Source: Bradyrhizobium sp. CB3481 (GTDB taxonomy: Bacteria > Pseudomonadota > Alphaproteobacteria > Rhizobiales > Xanthobacteraceae). Taken from it: a stretch of 64,000 bases of DNA. Below, in pieces: positions 29,914 to 39,047 of the stretch. Position 1 is the first letter of the stretch. Every line of letters starts with the position of its first letter. The notes under the pieces are model-generated. The model was not told the DNA's origin, searched no databases, and saw nothing but the letters and a program-made list of their open reading frames with translations. A program made the translations under genes and the position numbers. The stretch covers positions 310,001 to 374,000 of the forward strand of contig NZ_CP121647.1 in NCBI RefSeq assembly GCF_029714305.1, written 5' to 3'.

Positions 29914-30699
29914 CTAGATCTGCCGCTCGACCATCTTGAGCTTGAGCTCGGCGATGGCTTCCGATGGGTTGAGGCCCTTCGGACAGGCCTTGGCGCAGTT
30001 CATGATGGTGTGGCAGCGGTAGAGGCGGAACGGGTCTTCGAGGTTATCGAGCCGTTCGCCGGTGGCCTCATCGCGGGAATCGGTAACCCAGCGGTTCGCC
30101 TGCAGCAGCGCCGCCGGGCCGAGGAAGCGGTCGCTGTTCCACCAATAGCTCGGACATGAGGTCGAGCAGCAGGCGCACAGGATGCACTCGTAGAGGCCGT
30201 CGAGTTTCTCGCGATCCTCGTGGCTCTGCTTCCATTCCTTCTGCGGCGTCGGCGTGGTCGTCTTCAGCCACGGCTCGATCGAGGCGTACTGGGCGTAGAA
30301 GTTGGTGAGGTCGGGAACCAGGTCCTTGACGACAGGCTGGTGCGGCAGCGGGTTGACCTTGACTGCGCCGCCGGCGGCGACGTCATGCATCGACTTGGTG
30401 CAGGCCAGCGTGTTTTGGCCGTCGATGTTCATGGCGCAGGAGCCGCAGACGCCTTCGCGACAGGAGCGGCGGAAGGTCAGCGTCGGGTCGATGTGGTTCT
30501 TGATCCAGATCAGGCCGTCCAGCACCATCGGCCCGCAATCGTTGATGTCGACATGGTAGGTGTCGATGCTCGGGTTCTTGCCGTCGTCGGGATTCCAGCG
30601 ATAGACCCGGAACTCGCGCGTCTCGGTCGCGCCGGCCGGCTTCGGCCAGGCCTTGCCGCCAGTGATCTTCGAGTTCTTCGGAAGCGTAAATTCAGCCAT
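29914..30699 (-). CDS. sdhB: Succinate dehydrogenase iron-sulfur subunit
   Basis: A 261-residue subunit of complex II. The 2Fe-2S ligands are in [16 protein letters not shown] with a later Cys (LAC), the 4Fe-4S motif is [12 protein letters not shown] and the 3Fe-4S motif is [14 protein letters not shown]. It passes electrons from the FAD of SdhA to ubiquinone at the membrane anchor. The start at 30699 ([10 protein letters not shown]) is preferred; the frame runs further up into sdhA. It is the last gene of sdhCDAB, 23 bases after sdhA. Confidence 0.98.
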   Translation of the reverse strand: MAEFTLPKNSKITGGKAWPKPAGATETREFRVYRWNPDDGKNPSIDTYHVDINDCGPMVLDGLIWIKNHIDPTLTFRRSCREGVCGSCAMNIDGQNTLACTKSMHDVAAGGAVKVNPLPHQPVVKDLVPDLTNFYAQYASIEPWLKTTTPTPQKEWKQSHEDREKLDGLYECILCACCSTSCPSYWWNSDRFLGPAALLQANRWVTDSRDEATGERLDNLEDPFRLYRCHTIMNCAKACPKGLNPSEAIAELKLKMVERQI

Positions 30700-30722
30700 G
30701 CTGCAAGCCTTCGCTGTCGTCC

Positions 30723-32555
30723 TCAGTACACCCGCGCCTTCGGCGGGATGTACTGAACGTCGTTCGTCATCGTGTAATTGTGCACCGGGCGGTAGTCGAT
30801 CGTGGTGTTGCCGCGATCGTCGATCCACGCCAGCGTATGCTTCATCCAGTTTTTGTCGTCGCGCTCGGAAAAATCCTCGCGCGCATGGGCGCCGCGGCTT
30901 TCGGTGCGGTTCGCCGCCGAATCCATCGTGACGACCGCCTGCGCGATCAGATTGTCGAATTCGAGCGTTTCAACCAGGTCGGAATTCCAGACCAGCGAGC
31001 GGTCGGTGGTCGCAACGTCGCCGATGCCGCCATGGACCTTGTGAATCAGGTTCTGGCCTTCCTGCAGAATCTCGCCGGTACGGAACACCGCACAATTGTT
31101 CTGCATCACGTGCTGCATGCCTTCGCGCAGTTTTGCCGTCGGTGTGCCGCCGGAGGCGTAGCGGAAATGGTCGAGCCGGCCGAGCGCCGTCTCGGCGGAA
31201 TCCTTCGGCAATTCGGCCTGCTTGCCATTCGGCGTCAGCTTTTCGGCAAGCCGCAGCGCGGCGGCGCGGCCGAACACGACGAGGTCGATCAGCGAGTTGG
31301 AGCCGAGCCGGTTGGCGCCGTGCACGGACACGCAGGCGGCTTCGCCGATCGCCATCAGGCCGGGCACCACGGCGTTGTCGTCCCCGTCCTTCTTGGTCAG
31401 CACCTCGGCGTGATAATTGGTGGGAATACCGCCCATGTTGTAGTGCACGGTCGGCACGATCGGGATCGGCTCGCGGGTCACGTCGACATTGGCGAAGATC
31501 TTCGCCGATTCGGAAATGCCGGGCAGCCGTTCGTTCAGCACCTTCGGATCGAGATGATCGAGATGAAGGAAAATGTGGTCCTTCTTCTTGCCGACGCCGC
31601 GGCCTTCGCGAATCTCGATGGTCATCGAGCGCGAAACCACGTCGCGGGAGGCAAGGTCCTTGGCGGAGGGCGCATAGCGCTCCATGAAGCGCTCGCCCTC
31701 GGAATTGACGAGATAACCGCCTTCGCCGCGCGCGCCCTCGGTGACGAGGCAGCCGGCGCCATAAATCCCGGTCGGGTGGAACTGAACGAACTCCATGTCC
31801 TGCAGCGGCAGGCCGGCACGCAGCACCATGCCGCCGCCGTCGCCGGTGCAGGTATGCGCCGAGGTGCAGGAGGCGTAGGCGCGGCCGTAGCCGCCGGTGG
31901 CGAGGATCGTGGTCTGGGCGCGGAAGCGGTGCAGCGTGCCGTCGTCGAGCTTGAGCGCGACCACGCCACGGCAGGCGCCTTGGTCGTCCATGATCAGGTC
32001 GATGGCGAAGAATTCGATGTAGAATTCGGCCGCGTGGCGCAGCGCCTGGCCGTACATCGTGTGCAGCATGGCATGGCCGGTGCGGTCGGCGGCGGCGCAG
32101 GTGCGCTGCGCCTGGCCTTTGCCGTAGTCCATGGTCATGCCGCCAAACGGACGCTGATAGATCTTGCCGTCCTCGGTGCGCGAAAACGGCACGCCCCAAT
32201 GCTCGAGTTCGTAAACGGCTTCCGGCGCGTTGCGCACCATGTATTCGATCGCGTCCTGGTCGCCGAGCCAATCCGACCCCTTGACGGTGTCGTACATGTG
32301 CCAGCGCCAGTCGTCCGGATGCATGTTGCCGAGCGAGGCCGAAATGCCGCCCTGCGCCGCCACCGTGTGCGAGCGGGTCGGAAACACTTTGGTGATGCAG
32401 GCGGTGCGCAGCCCGGCCTCGGAGCAGCCGACCACGGCGCGCAGGCCGGCACCGCCGGCGCCGACGACCACGACGTCGTAGGTGTGGTCTTCGATCGGAT
32501 AGGCTTTTCCGTTGGCGCCCGGCCCAGTGGCCTTGCCGTTACCTTCGCCGGCCAT
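30723..32555 (-). CDS. sdhA: Succinate dehydrogenase flavoprotein subunit
   Basis: A 610-residue subunit that oxidises succinate to fumarate. The Rossmann motif [11 protein letters not shown] is near residue 30, the covalent FAD is expected on the His of [11 protein letters not shown], and the catalytic segment reads [21 protein letters not shown]. The first 22 residues are a Gly/Asn-rich tail. Located three bases after sdhD and 23 before sdhB, in one operon. Confidence 0.98.
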   Translation of the reverse strand: MAGEGNGKATGPGANGKAYPIEDHTYDVVVVGAGGAGLRAVVGCSEAGLRTACITKVFPTRSHTVAAQGGISASLGNMHPDDWRWHMYDTVKGSDWLGDQDAIEYMVRNAPEAVYELEHWGVPFSRTEDGKIYQRPFGGMTMDYGKGQAQRTCAAADRTGHAMLHTMYGQALRHAAEFYIEFFAIDLIMDDQGACRGVVALKLDDGTLHRFRAQTTILATGGYGRAYASCTSAHTCTGDGGGMVLRAGLPLQDMEFVQFHPTGIYGAGCLVTEGARGEGGYLVNSEGERFMERYAPSAKDLASRDVVSRSMTIEIREGRGVGKKKDHIFLHLDHLDPKVLNERLPGISESAKIFANVDVTREPIPIVPTVHYNMGGIPTNYHAEVLTKKDGDDNAVVPGLMAIGEAACVSVHGANRLGSNSLIDLVVFGRAAALRLAEKLTPNGKQAELPKDSAETALGRLDHFRYASGGTPTAKLREGMQHVMQNNCAVFRTGEILQEGQNLIHKVHGGIGDVATTDRSLVWNSDLVETLEFDNLIAQAVVTMDSAANRTESRGAHAREDFSERDDKNWMKHTLAWIDDRGNTTIDYRPVHNYTMTNDVQYIPPKARVY

Positions 32556-32558
32556 GGG

Positions 32559-32951
32559 CTATACTCCCGATGACAATTTGAGGATCGCGTAGATCGATGA
32601 CAGCGCCACCGCGATACAGAAGAAATTATTGGCCATGACGCTGACGAGCTTCAGCGTCTCGCTGTGCACATAGTCCTCGATCACGATCTGCATGCCGATC
32701 TTCATGTGCCAGGCGCTGGCAATGATGAAGAGCACCAGGATGATCGCGATCGGGATCGAGCCGAGGATTTGTGCGGCGCCGGCATGGTTGCGGCCGATCA
32801 GCATCAGCACGATCACGATCACCGGCACGATCAAGAGCGTCATCGCCACCGCCGTGAGGCGCTGGCGCCAGAAATCGCTGGTGCCGGAATGCGAGGAACC
32901 GAGGTTGCGGACACGGCCGAGCGGCGTGCGCATCGAGGACGGGCGGCTCAT
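32559..32951 (-). CDS. sdhD: Succinate dehydrogenase hydrophobic membrane anchor
   Basis: A 130-residue anchor with three membrane segments. The N-terminal region SGTSDFWRQRLTAVAM and the segment WHMKIGMQIVIEDYVHSE, with its heme-facing His and quinone-site Asp/Tyr, are typical of alphaproteobacterial SdhD. With SdhC it holds heme b and the ubiquinone site in the inner membrane. Its start overlaps the end of sdhC by four bases. Confidence 0.95.
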   Translation of the reverse strand: MSRPSSMRTPLGRVRNLGSSHSGTSDFWRQRLTAVAMTLLIVPVIVIVLMLIGRNHAGAAQILGSIPIAIILVLFIIASAWHMKIGMQIVIEDYVHSETLKLVSVMANNFFCIAVALSSIYAILKLSSGV

Positions 32952-33346
32952 CGTCCGGCTCCCACCGTGTAGGCAATGATCCAGATCAGGACGGTCAGCG
33001 AAATGCCCGCGACCAGCGCGCCCCAGGTCAGGGCCTCGCGCTCATTGGCCTTGAAGCCGTAGCCGAGGTCCCAGAAGAAGTAGCGGATACCGCTGCACAG
33101 ATGGTGCACCAGCGACCACGTGTAGCCGAACAGGATCAGCTTGCCGATGATGCTCCCGGTGAAGGCCTGGACGTTGGCGTAAGCCCCGGGGCCGGAAGCG
33201 GCGGCGATCAGCCACCAGGCCAGCAGCAATGTGCCGAAATAGAGCGCAATTCCCGTGGCGCGATGGATAATGGAAAGCGCCATCGTCAGGGTTACGCGGT
33301 AGGTCTGCAAATGGGGCGATAGCGGTCGTTCGATCCTGGCGGTCAT
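32948..33346 (-). CDS. sdhC: Succinate dehydrogenase cytochrome b556 subunit
   Basis: A 132-residue protein with three membrane segments. The family motifs are RPLSPHLQTYRVTLTMALSI, IHRATG and LVHHLCSGIRYFFWDLGYG, whose His is the heme b ligand. First gene of the sdhCDAB operon; the promoter should lie in the following 33347-33400 region. No regulatory motif was recognised there. Confidence 0.97.
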   Translation of the reverse strand: MTARIERPLSPHLQTYRVTLTMALSIIHRATGIALYFGTLLLAWWLIAAASGPGAYANVQAFTGSIIGKLILFGYTWSLVHHLCSGIRYFFWDLGYGFKANEREALTWGALVAGISLTVLIWIIAYTVGAGR

Positions 33347-33508
33347 TCGGCAGCTTCATGTTGTGTGGGACCGCGGCCGGCCCGGTGGGCAACGCGGTAG
33401 ACGAATTCTATTTACGGAGTCGAAACAGTCCGTGCAACGTCCAAATGGCTTTGAATCGAACCATCGTTCACTGCTACGGGCCTATGAAATGAGATCGATT
33501 CAGCGGCT

Positions 33509-33518
33509 TGGTATACCA
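33509..33518. promoter_or_regulatory. TGGTATACCA palindrome, possible GntR-type operator
   Basis: A perfect ten-base palindrome in the lower-GC part of the sdhC upstream gap. FadR/FCD-subclass GntR regulators often bind such TGGTnnACCA-like sites; no such regulator gene is in the window. It could belong to a lost gene or control sdhC, about 165 bases away. Speculative. Confidence 0.25.
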
Positions 33519-33735
33519 GGACAGGTTGTCACGGTCGAAGAATTGAACTCAAATTACAGTTCATGATTGACGTCCGCCGCGGCTGAATGGGCGGGTTCCG
33601 TTTCACCGCTCAACTGGATAATCATCGCAGATCACCACGGCAGAAACATCAGATGCGGTCGCGTGGGGCGGGCTCGTGTCCGACGGACCAAAGCCCACCA
33701 AGTCCGCGGCCTGATCCGCGCTCGGCCTGTAATGA

Positions 33736-33885
33736 CTACAGGTTCATGATGCGGGCGCCTTCCTTCGCGGCTGCCCTGAACGCATCAGGGCCATTCATCC
33801 AGAGCCGACCGGATATGCGGATTCTGCGGCCCGCTTCGCTACCGTCGGCGAGGGGTGTCAGCAAGAAAAGTGGATACTCACGCAT
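33736..33885 (-). pseudogene. Possible remnant of a LysR-type regulator effector domain
   Basis: A short open frame from the ATG at 33885 to a TAG at 33736-33738 (49 residues). Its middle reads GRRIRISGRLWMNGPDAFRA, which resembles the strand-turn-helix segment of LysR effector domains (usually RVRVSG, then two residues, NNGDALR). Flanking LysR parts are missing, so if real it is a decayed fragment. Judged by eye from a short match. Confidence 0.3.
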
Positions 33886-33973
33886 CCGAAGCGGCTAAGT
33901 CTCCCGCGGTCGCCATGGCGGCCTGCCAGCGGCCTCGCGGATGCGCGCCGCACTCTGCATGCGGAAGCAAGAC

Positions 33974-34834
33974 ATGATCGCCGGCCTCGATCTCAGGGAA
34001 GTCATCGAACTCGCGTTGCTGCTGATCGCGGTCGGAGCGCTGTCGGGCTTTCTGGCCGGTCTGTTCGGCATTGGCGGCGGCGCCATCCTGGTGCCGGTGT
34101 TCTACGAATGCTTCCGCCTCGTCGGCGTGCCGCTGGAAGTGCGGATGCCACTCTGCATCGGCACCTCGCTTGCGATCATCATTCCGACCTCGCTGTCGTC
34201 GTTTCGCGCCCATTACAAGAGGGGCGCCGTCGACATGGGAATTCTCAGGCTCTGGTGGCTCCCCATTCTGTTTGGCGTTCTCGCCGGCAGCGTCACCGCG
34301 CGCCACGCGCCGGAACGGCTGTTTAAGATCGTGTTCGTGATGGTGGCCTGGTCGGCCGCGGCGCGGCTGTTGCTGGCGCGGGAAGCCTGGAAGTTCGGCG
34401 ACGATCTGCCGAAGGGTTTTCTGATGCGCGTCTACGGCTTCTTCGTTGGACTGCTATCGACCCTGATGGGCATCGGCGGTGGCCTGTTCGCGAACTTGTT
34501 GATGACGTTCTATGGTCGGCCGATCCATCAGGCCGTCGCCACCTCTTCGGCGCTGGCGGTGTTGATCTCGATTCCCGGCGCAATCGGCTATGTCTACGCC
34601 GGCTGGCCCGCCGCGGCGCGCTTTCCCGATGTCGCCGCGCTGCAGCTTCCGTTCTCGCTCGGCTATGTCTCGCTGATCGGCGCGTTGTTGGTGATGCCGA
34701 CCACGCTGGTCACGGCGCCGCTCGGGGTGAAGGTCGCGCACGCGCTGTCGAAGCGCGCACTGGAGATGGCGTTCGGGGCGTATCTTTTCATCGTCGGCGG
34801 CAGGTTTGTGATCAGCCTGGTGTCAGGCGCGTAG
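33974..34834 (+). CDS. TauE/SafE-family permease (sulfite/organosulfonate exporter type)
   Basis: A 286-residue protein with about eight membrane segments. Both halves carry the family repeat: LSGFLAGLFGIGGGAILVPV near the start and VGLLSTLMGIGGGLFANLLM in the middle. TauE/SafE proteins are proposed to export sulfite, sulfoacetate or related anions; the substrate here is unknown. The start at 33974 follows GGAAG; upstream ATGs at 33941 and 33959 are possible. No sulfur genes adjoin. Confidence 0.88.
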   Translation: MIAGLDLREVIELALLLIAVGALSGFLAGLFGIGGGAILVPVFYECFRLVGVPLEVRMPLCIGTSLAIIIPTSLSSFRAHYKRGAVDMGILRLWWLPILFGVLAGSVTARHAPERLFKIVFVMVAWSAAARLLLAREAWKFGDDLPKGFLMRVYGFFVGLLSTLMGIGGGLFANLLMTFYGRPIHQAVATSSALAVLISIPGAIGYVYAGWPAAARFPDVAALQLPFSLGYVSLIGALLVMPTTLVTAPLGVKVAHALSKRALEMAFGAYLFIVGGRFVISLVSGA

Positions 34835-34855
34835 CCGAGTCGCAACCTCGCTCTT

Positions 34856-34938
34856 GTCATTGCGAGCGAAGCGAAGCAATCCATCTCGCCGCTTGCAGAG
34901 GCATGGATTGCTTCGTCGCTTCGCTCCTCGCAATGACG
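34856..34938. repeat. Intergenic palindromic repeat, family A
   Basis: GTCATTGCGAGCGAAGCG, AAGCAATCCAT and the mirrored ATGGATTGCTTC, CGCTTCGCTCCTCGCAATGAC form a long hairpin between the convergent TauE/SafE and matB genes, 22 bases after the first stop. Confidence 0.92.
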
Positions 34939-34952
34939 GCGGCGGCAATGCG

Positions 34953-36479
34953 CTACTTCGAATAGATGTCCTTATACGTATCCCGCAATATATTCTTCTG
35001 CACCTTGCCCATGGCGTTGCGCGGCAGTTCGTCGACGACGAACACGCGCTTCGGCATCTTGAATTTTGCCAAGCGGCCATCGAGCGCCTTCAGTACGCCC
35101 GCTTCGGTGACCTCGGCGCCCTTGTTGCACACGAGCACTGCGGTGACGCCCTCGCCGAAATCGGCGTGCGGCACGCCGATCACGGCGGACTCGATCACAC
35201 CAGGCATGGCGTCGATCTCGCTCTCGATTTCCTTGGGGTAGACGTTGAAGCCGCCGGAGATGACAAGATCCTTGCCGCGGCCAAGAATGTGGACATAGCC
35301 CTTGGCGTCGATCTTGCCGAGGTCGCCGGTGATGAAGAAGCCGTCGTCGCGGAATTCGGCCTTTGTCTTTTCTGGCATCCGCCAATAGCCCTTGAACACG
35401 TTGGGCCCCTTCACCTCGATCATACCGATCTCGTCGCGCGCCATCTCCTTACCGGTTTCGGGATCGGTGACGCGCACGGAGACGCCGGGCAGGGGATGGC
35501 CGACGGCGCCGGGGACGCGCTCGCCGTCATAGGGATTGGAGGTGTTCATGTTGGTTTCGGTCATGCCGTAGCGCTCCAGCACGGCATGGCCGGTGCGCGC
35601 CGACCATTCGCGGTGGGTATCGGCGAGCAGCGGCGCCGAGCCCGAAATGAACAGCCGCATATGGCTGGTCGATTCCTTCGACAGCGCCGGGCTCTGCAGC
35701 AGCCGTGTGTAGAAGGTCGGCACGCCCATCAACACGGTCGCACGCGCCATCAGTTTGATGATCAGCTCAGGGTCGAACTTTGGCAGGAAGATCATCGAGG
35801 CGCGGGCGAACAGTGTGACGTTGCTGGCCACGAACAGGCCGTGGGTGTGATAGATCGGCAGCGCGTGGATCAGCACGTCCTTGTCGGTGAAGCGCCAGTA
35901 GTCGACCAGGCTGTAGGAGTTCGACGCGAGATTGTCGTGCGTCAGCATCGCGCCCTTGGAACGGCCGGTGGTGCCCGAGGTGTAGAGGATGGCGGCGAGG
36001 TCATCATTGGCGCGGGCGACGGTCGCGAAAGCGCTATCTGCCTGGGCGGCGGCCTCGGTCAGCGATCCCTTGCCGTCAGCACCGAGCGTTTCCACCTTGG
36101 CCTTCACCTTGGCGGCGATCGCACCGATGCCTTCCGCCTTCGAGGGGTCGCAGACGACAAGCGCCGGCTCGGCATCGGAGATGAAGTAGTCGAGCTCGTT
36201 GAGCGTATAGGCGGTGTTGAGCGGCAGGTAGACGCCGCCGGCGCGCACCGTCGCGAGATACAGCACGAGCGCCGGCACCGATTTCTCGGTTTGCGCCGCG
36301 ACGCGGTCCCCTCGCTTGACGCCGCGCGACACCAGCACATTCGCCATCCGGCCGGCGCGGGCGATCAGGTCGCCATAGCTGATGCGCGTGCCGTCGAGCA
36401 TTTCGATCGCGAGCCGGTTCGGATCATCGAGCGTATCGAACAGGCGGGAAAACAGGTTGGCGTTGGCGGTCGTGTTCAT
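34953..36479 (-). CDS. matB: Malonyl-CoA synthetase
   Basis: A 508-residue acyl-adenylating enzyme that joins malonate (or methylmalonate) to CoA with ATP. It has YTSGTTGRSKGAM (P-loop), YGMTETNMN, GDLGK and the C-terminal lysine in NAMGKVQKNI, and agrees over its length with what I remember of Rhodopseudomonas palustris MatB. The start at 36479 is supported by AAGGGAA; the frame extends to 36548. No malonate permease or decarboxylase gene adjoins. It is divergent from an SDR gene with 90 bases between. Confidence 0.93.
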   Translation of the reverse strand: MNTTANANLFSRLFDTLDDPNRLAIEMLDGTRISYGDLIARAGRMANVLVSRGVKRGDRVAAQTEKSVPALVLYLATVRAGGVYLPLNTAYTLNELDYFISDAEPALVVCDPSKAEGIGAIAAKVKAKVETLGADGKGSLTEAAAQADSAFATVARANDDLAAILYTSGTTGRSKGAMLTHDNLASNSYSLVDYWRFTDKDVLIHALPIYHTHGLFVASNVTLFARASMIFLPKFDPELIIKLMARATVLMGVPTFYTRLLQSPALSKESTSHMRLFISGSAPLLADTHREWSARTGHAVLERYGMTETNMNTSNPYDGERVPGAVGHPLPGVSVRVTDPETGKEMARDEIGMIEVKGPNVFKGYWRMPEKTKAEFRDDGFFITGDLGKIDAKGYVHILGRGKDLVISGGFNVYPKEIESEIDAMPGVIESAVIGVPHADFGEGVTAVLVCNKGAEVTEAGVLKALDGRLAKFKMPKRVFVVDELPRNAMGKVQKNILRDTYKDIYSK

Positions 36480-36569
36480 GCAACATTCCCTTAAGGGGGC
36501 GCTGGCGAGCAGAATTTCGCCGGCTGGAATAGCAAGAACGCCCTTCAAAAAGCAACGGAGACAGTTTGC

Positions 36570-37331
36570 ATGACAAATAGCGGGAAACGCGTGGCCTGGG
36601 TGACCGGCGGCGGCAGCGGCATTGGCGCGTCAGGGGCGGAATTTCTGGCGGCGGACGGCTGGACCGTGGTGGTTTCGGGGCGGCGCAAGGACGCCCTCGA
36701 CCAGGTCGTGGCTGAAATCACCAAAAAGGGCGGCAAGGCCGAGGCCATCGCGCTCGACGTCAGCAACAAGGAAGACGTCAACAAGGCGGCCGAGCAGATT
36801 CTGGCCAAGCACGGCCGGATCGACCTTCTGGTCAACAGCGCCGGCATCAACGTGCCGAACAGAAGCTGGGCCGAAATGGAACTGGAGGGTTGGGACAAAG
36901 TCGTCGATATCAACCTCAACGGCGTGCTCTACTGCATGCGCGCGGTGCTGCCGGCGATGCGCAAGCAGCAGGACGGCTGCATCATCAATGTCGCGTCCTG
37001 GGCCGGCCGCCACGTCTCGAAGATGCCGGGCCCGGCCTACACAACGACCAAGCACGCGGTGCTGGCGCTGACCCATTCCTTCAACATGGACGAATGCGTC
37101 AACGGCCTGCGCGCCTGCTGCCTGTCGCCGGGCGAGGTCGCAACGCCGATCCTGAAGCTGCGCCCGGTGGTGCCGTCTGAGGAAGAGCAGGCAAAGATGC
37201 TGCAGCCGGAAGATTGCGGCCGTACCATCGCCTTCGTTGCCAGCCTGCCGCCGCGCGTATGCGTGAACGAAATCCTGATTAGCCCGACGCATAATCGCGG
37301 CTTCATCCAGACGCCGGCGAACAGGGATTAG
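36570..37331 (+). CDS. Short-chain dehydrogenase/reductase
   Basis: A 253-residue classical SDR: cofactor motif TGGGSGIGASG near residue 12, NSAG, catalytic Ser in NVASWAG and YTTTK as the YxxxK pair. The C-terminus PTHNRGFIQTP differs from the usual DGG ending, so it is not a typical FabG. Substrate unknown. It is divergent from matB; shared regulation with malonate use is possible but unproven. Confidence 0.88.
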   Translation: MTNSGKRVAWVTGGGSGIGASGAEFLAADGWTVVVSGRRKDALDQVVAEITKKGGKAEAIALDVSNKEDVNKAAEQILAKHGRIDLLVNSAGINVPNRSWAEMELEGWDKVVDINLNGVLYCMRAVLPAMRKQQDGCIINVASWAGRHVSKMPGPAYTTTKHAVLALTHSFNMDECVNGLRACCLSPGEVATPILKLRPVVPSEEEQAKMLQPEDCGRTIAFVASLPPRVCVNEILISPTHNRGFIQTPANRD

Positions 37332-37349
37332 GACGAACTCTCTCCACGG

Positions 37350-37467
37350 TCGTCCCCGCGAACGCGGGGACCCATAGCCACCGGCGTCAGTTTTTGCGAA
37401 AGGTATTAGCTACTCTGCCCTATCGATAAATCACGTGGTATGGGCCCCTGCGTTCGCAGGGGCGACG
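37350..37467. repeat. Intergenic palindromic repeat, family B
   Basis: GTCGTCCCCGCGAACGCGGGGACCCATA on the left and TATGGGCCCCTGCGTTCGCAGGGGCGAC on the right, about 60 bases between. It occupies the first half of the 337-base gap before the fasciclin gene. The rest (37468-37668) holds that gene's promoter region and nothing else I can name. Confidence 0.9.
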
Positions 37468-37668
37468 GGTGGAGGGCTGCGTCGTGCCACGATCCGCCCC
37501 CGCGAAAGTTTCAACCATCACGATAAATTATTCCCCGAAACCGGCCCGAAAACCTCCCGTAGCTCGGGCCAACGACGACGCAAACATCAGGGTCTACCGA
37601 CCAGCGCCGTTGTTTTCATCCCGGCGGATCACCCGCCGGTACAATCGCAATCCTCGGGAGAAGATTCC

Positions 37669-38223
37669 ATGTCCAAACGTATTGCACTTCTGTCGGCCGC
37701 AATGTTCAGCGCACTGGCTTTCACCGCCACCATCACCGCGCCCGCAAGCGCGGAAGAGAAGACCGTGATGGTCGGCGGCGCCGCGATGTTCCCTTCCAAG
37801 AACATCATCCAGAACGCCGTCAACTCCAAGGACCACACCACGCTGGTTGCCGCCGTCAAGGCTGCCGGCCTGGTCGAGACGCTGGAAGGCAAGGGTCCGT
37901 TCACGGTGTTCGCGCCGACCAACACCGCCTTCGGCAAGCTGCCGGCCGGCACGGTCGACACGCTGGTCAAGCCTGAGAACAAGGCGACCCTGACCAAGAT
38001 CCTCACCTACCATGTCGTGCCCGGCAAGCTCGCGGCGGCCGACCTGAAGGACGGCATGAAGCTCAAGACCGCCGAGGGCGAGCAGCTTTCGGTCAAGCAT
38101 CAGGACGGCAAGGTCTGGATCGTCGACGCCAAGGGTGGAACCTCGATGGTCACAATCTCGAACGTCAATCAGTCGAACGGCGTGATCCATGTGGTCGACA
38201 CCGTGCTGATGCCGGCGTCCTGA
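37669..38223 (+). CDS. Secreted fasciclin (FAS1) domain protein
   Basis: A 184-residue protein: signal peptide to about residue 28 (ASA/EE), then a short mature N-terminus and one FAS1 domain with the two family boxes, FTVFAPTNTAFGKLP and LTYHVVPGKL, ending VIHVVDTVLMP. FAS1 domains mediate adhesion; in rhizobia a related protein (Nex18) has been linked to symbiosis. GGGAGAAG precedes the ATG at 37669. A strong terminator follows, so it is a single-gene transcript. Confidence 0.92.
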   Translation: MSKRIALLSAAMFSALAFTATITAPASAEEKTVMVGGAAMFPSKNIIQNAVNSKDHTTLVAAVKAAGLVETLEGKGPFTVFAPTNTAFGKLPAGTVDTLVKPENKATLTKILTYHVVPGKLAAADLKDGMKLKTAEGEQLSVKHQDGKVWIVDAKGGTSMVTISNVNQSNGVIHVVDTVLMPAS

Positions 38224-38268
38224 GTTCCCGCGCGCCTCTGATCTGGTCCCAACAGGGCGTGTGGATTG

Positions 38269-38301
38269 GCGAGCCGGGGCAACAACCCGGCTCGCTTTTT
38301 T
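38269..38301 (+). terminator. Rho-independent terminator of the fasciclin gene
   Basis: Ten-base stem GCGAGCCGGG/CCCGGCTCGC with a seven-base loop followed by TTTTTT, 46 bases after the stop codon. Confidence 0.92.
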
Positions 38302-38406
38302 GTGAAATCCGATACATGCCGGGCATCGATTTGATAGCCTGACGGCAGTAACGGAATGCCGGTTCCCGGCGTATAACCAAGAGCGAATTAGAAGCGGGGA
38401 AGAGCC

Positions 38407-39036
38407 ATGTCGGCCGTCACAGTCTCAGGCGAGCAAGCGACCTCAACCAAGGCCAAGGTCATTCAGCCGGCCTGGGTGCGGGCGCTGCACTGGGCCAATG
38501 CCTTCGCGATGGTCCTGATGATCATGTCGGGGTGGCAGATCTATAACGCCTCCCCGCTATTCAATTTCAGCTTTTCCCCGAGCATCACTCTGGGCGGCTG
38601 GCTCGCCGGCGCGCTGCTCTGGCATTTCGCCGCGATGTGGCTGTTGATGGTCAACGGCCTGATCTATCTCGTGCTGGGCTTTATCACTGGCCGCTTTCGC
38701 AGGAAGCTGCTGCCGATCACGCCGGAGGGTGTGATCTCGGACACCAAGGCGGCGCTGACCGGCAAGCTGTCGCATGCGGATCTCACCAAATATAACCAGG
38801 TGCAGAAGCTGCTCTATGCCGGAATCATCGTCATCGGCATCCTCATCGTGCTGTCGGGTCTGGCGATCTGGAAGCCGGTGCAGCTGCAATATCTGACCGC
38901 GTTGTTCGGCGGCTACGATGCCGCCCGTTATGTCCATTTCTTCTGCATGGCGGGTATCGTCGCCTTCATGGTGGTCCACGTCGCGCTCGCCCTTCTGGTG
39001 CCGAAGAGCCTGCGCGCGATGATCATCGGACGCTAA
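38407..39036 (+). CDS. Cytochrome b561-type membrane subunit
   Basis: A 209-residue protein with four main membrane segments and heme-ligand candidates in WVRALHWANAF, LLWHFAAMWL, ARYVHFFC and VVHVALAL. This is the prokaryotic cytochrome b / Ni-Fe hydrogenase b-subunit type that passes electrons between the quinone pool and a periplasmic enzyme. Eleven bases separate it from the molybdoenzyme gene, so it is very probably that enzyme's membrane partner. GGGGAAGAG precedes the ATG. Confidence 0.9.
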   Translation: MSAVTVSGEQATSTKAKVIQPAWVRALHWANAFAMVLMIMSGWQIYNASPLFNFSFSPSITLGGWLAGALLWHFAAMWLLMVNGLIYLVLGFITGRFRRKLLPITPEGVISDTKAALTGKLSHADLTKYNQVQKLLYAGIIVIGILIVLSGLAIWKPVQLQYLTALFGGYDAARYVHFFCMAGIVAFMVVHVALALLVPKSLRAMIIGR

Positions 39037-39047
39037 TTCAAGGGAGT

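Larger units (their letters stand above)
33347..33973. other. Gap of about 630 bases without an intact gene, upstream of sdhC
   Basis: Between the divergent sdhC and TauE/SafE genes. The sdh promoter must be in the left part. The sequence has lower GC than the genes around it between 33400 and 33640. Apart from a TGGTATACCA palindrome and one 49-codon minus frame described separately, I see no gene, tRNA or repeat copy. Several short plus-strand frames look random. Confidence 0.5.

Noticed and set aside
30780..32573. 597-codon plus-strand frame opposite sdhA
   Set aside because: Exact shadow of sdhA, with no domain and with His/Val/Ala/Gly composition typical of an antisense frame.
34854..36494. 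546-codon plus-strand frame opposite matB
   Set aside because: Shadow of matB; its start also lies within repeat family A.
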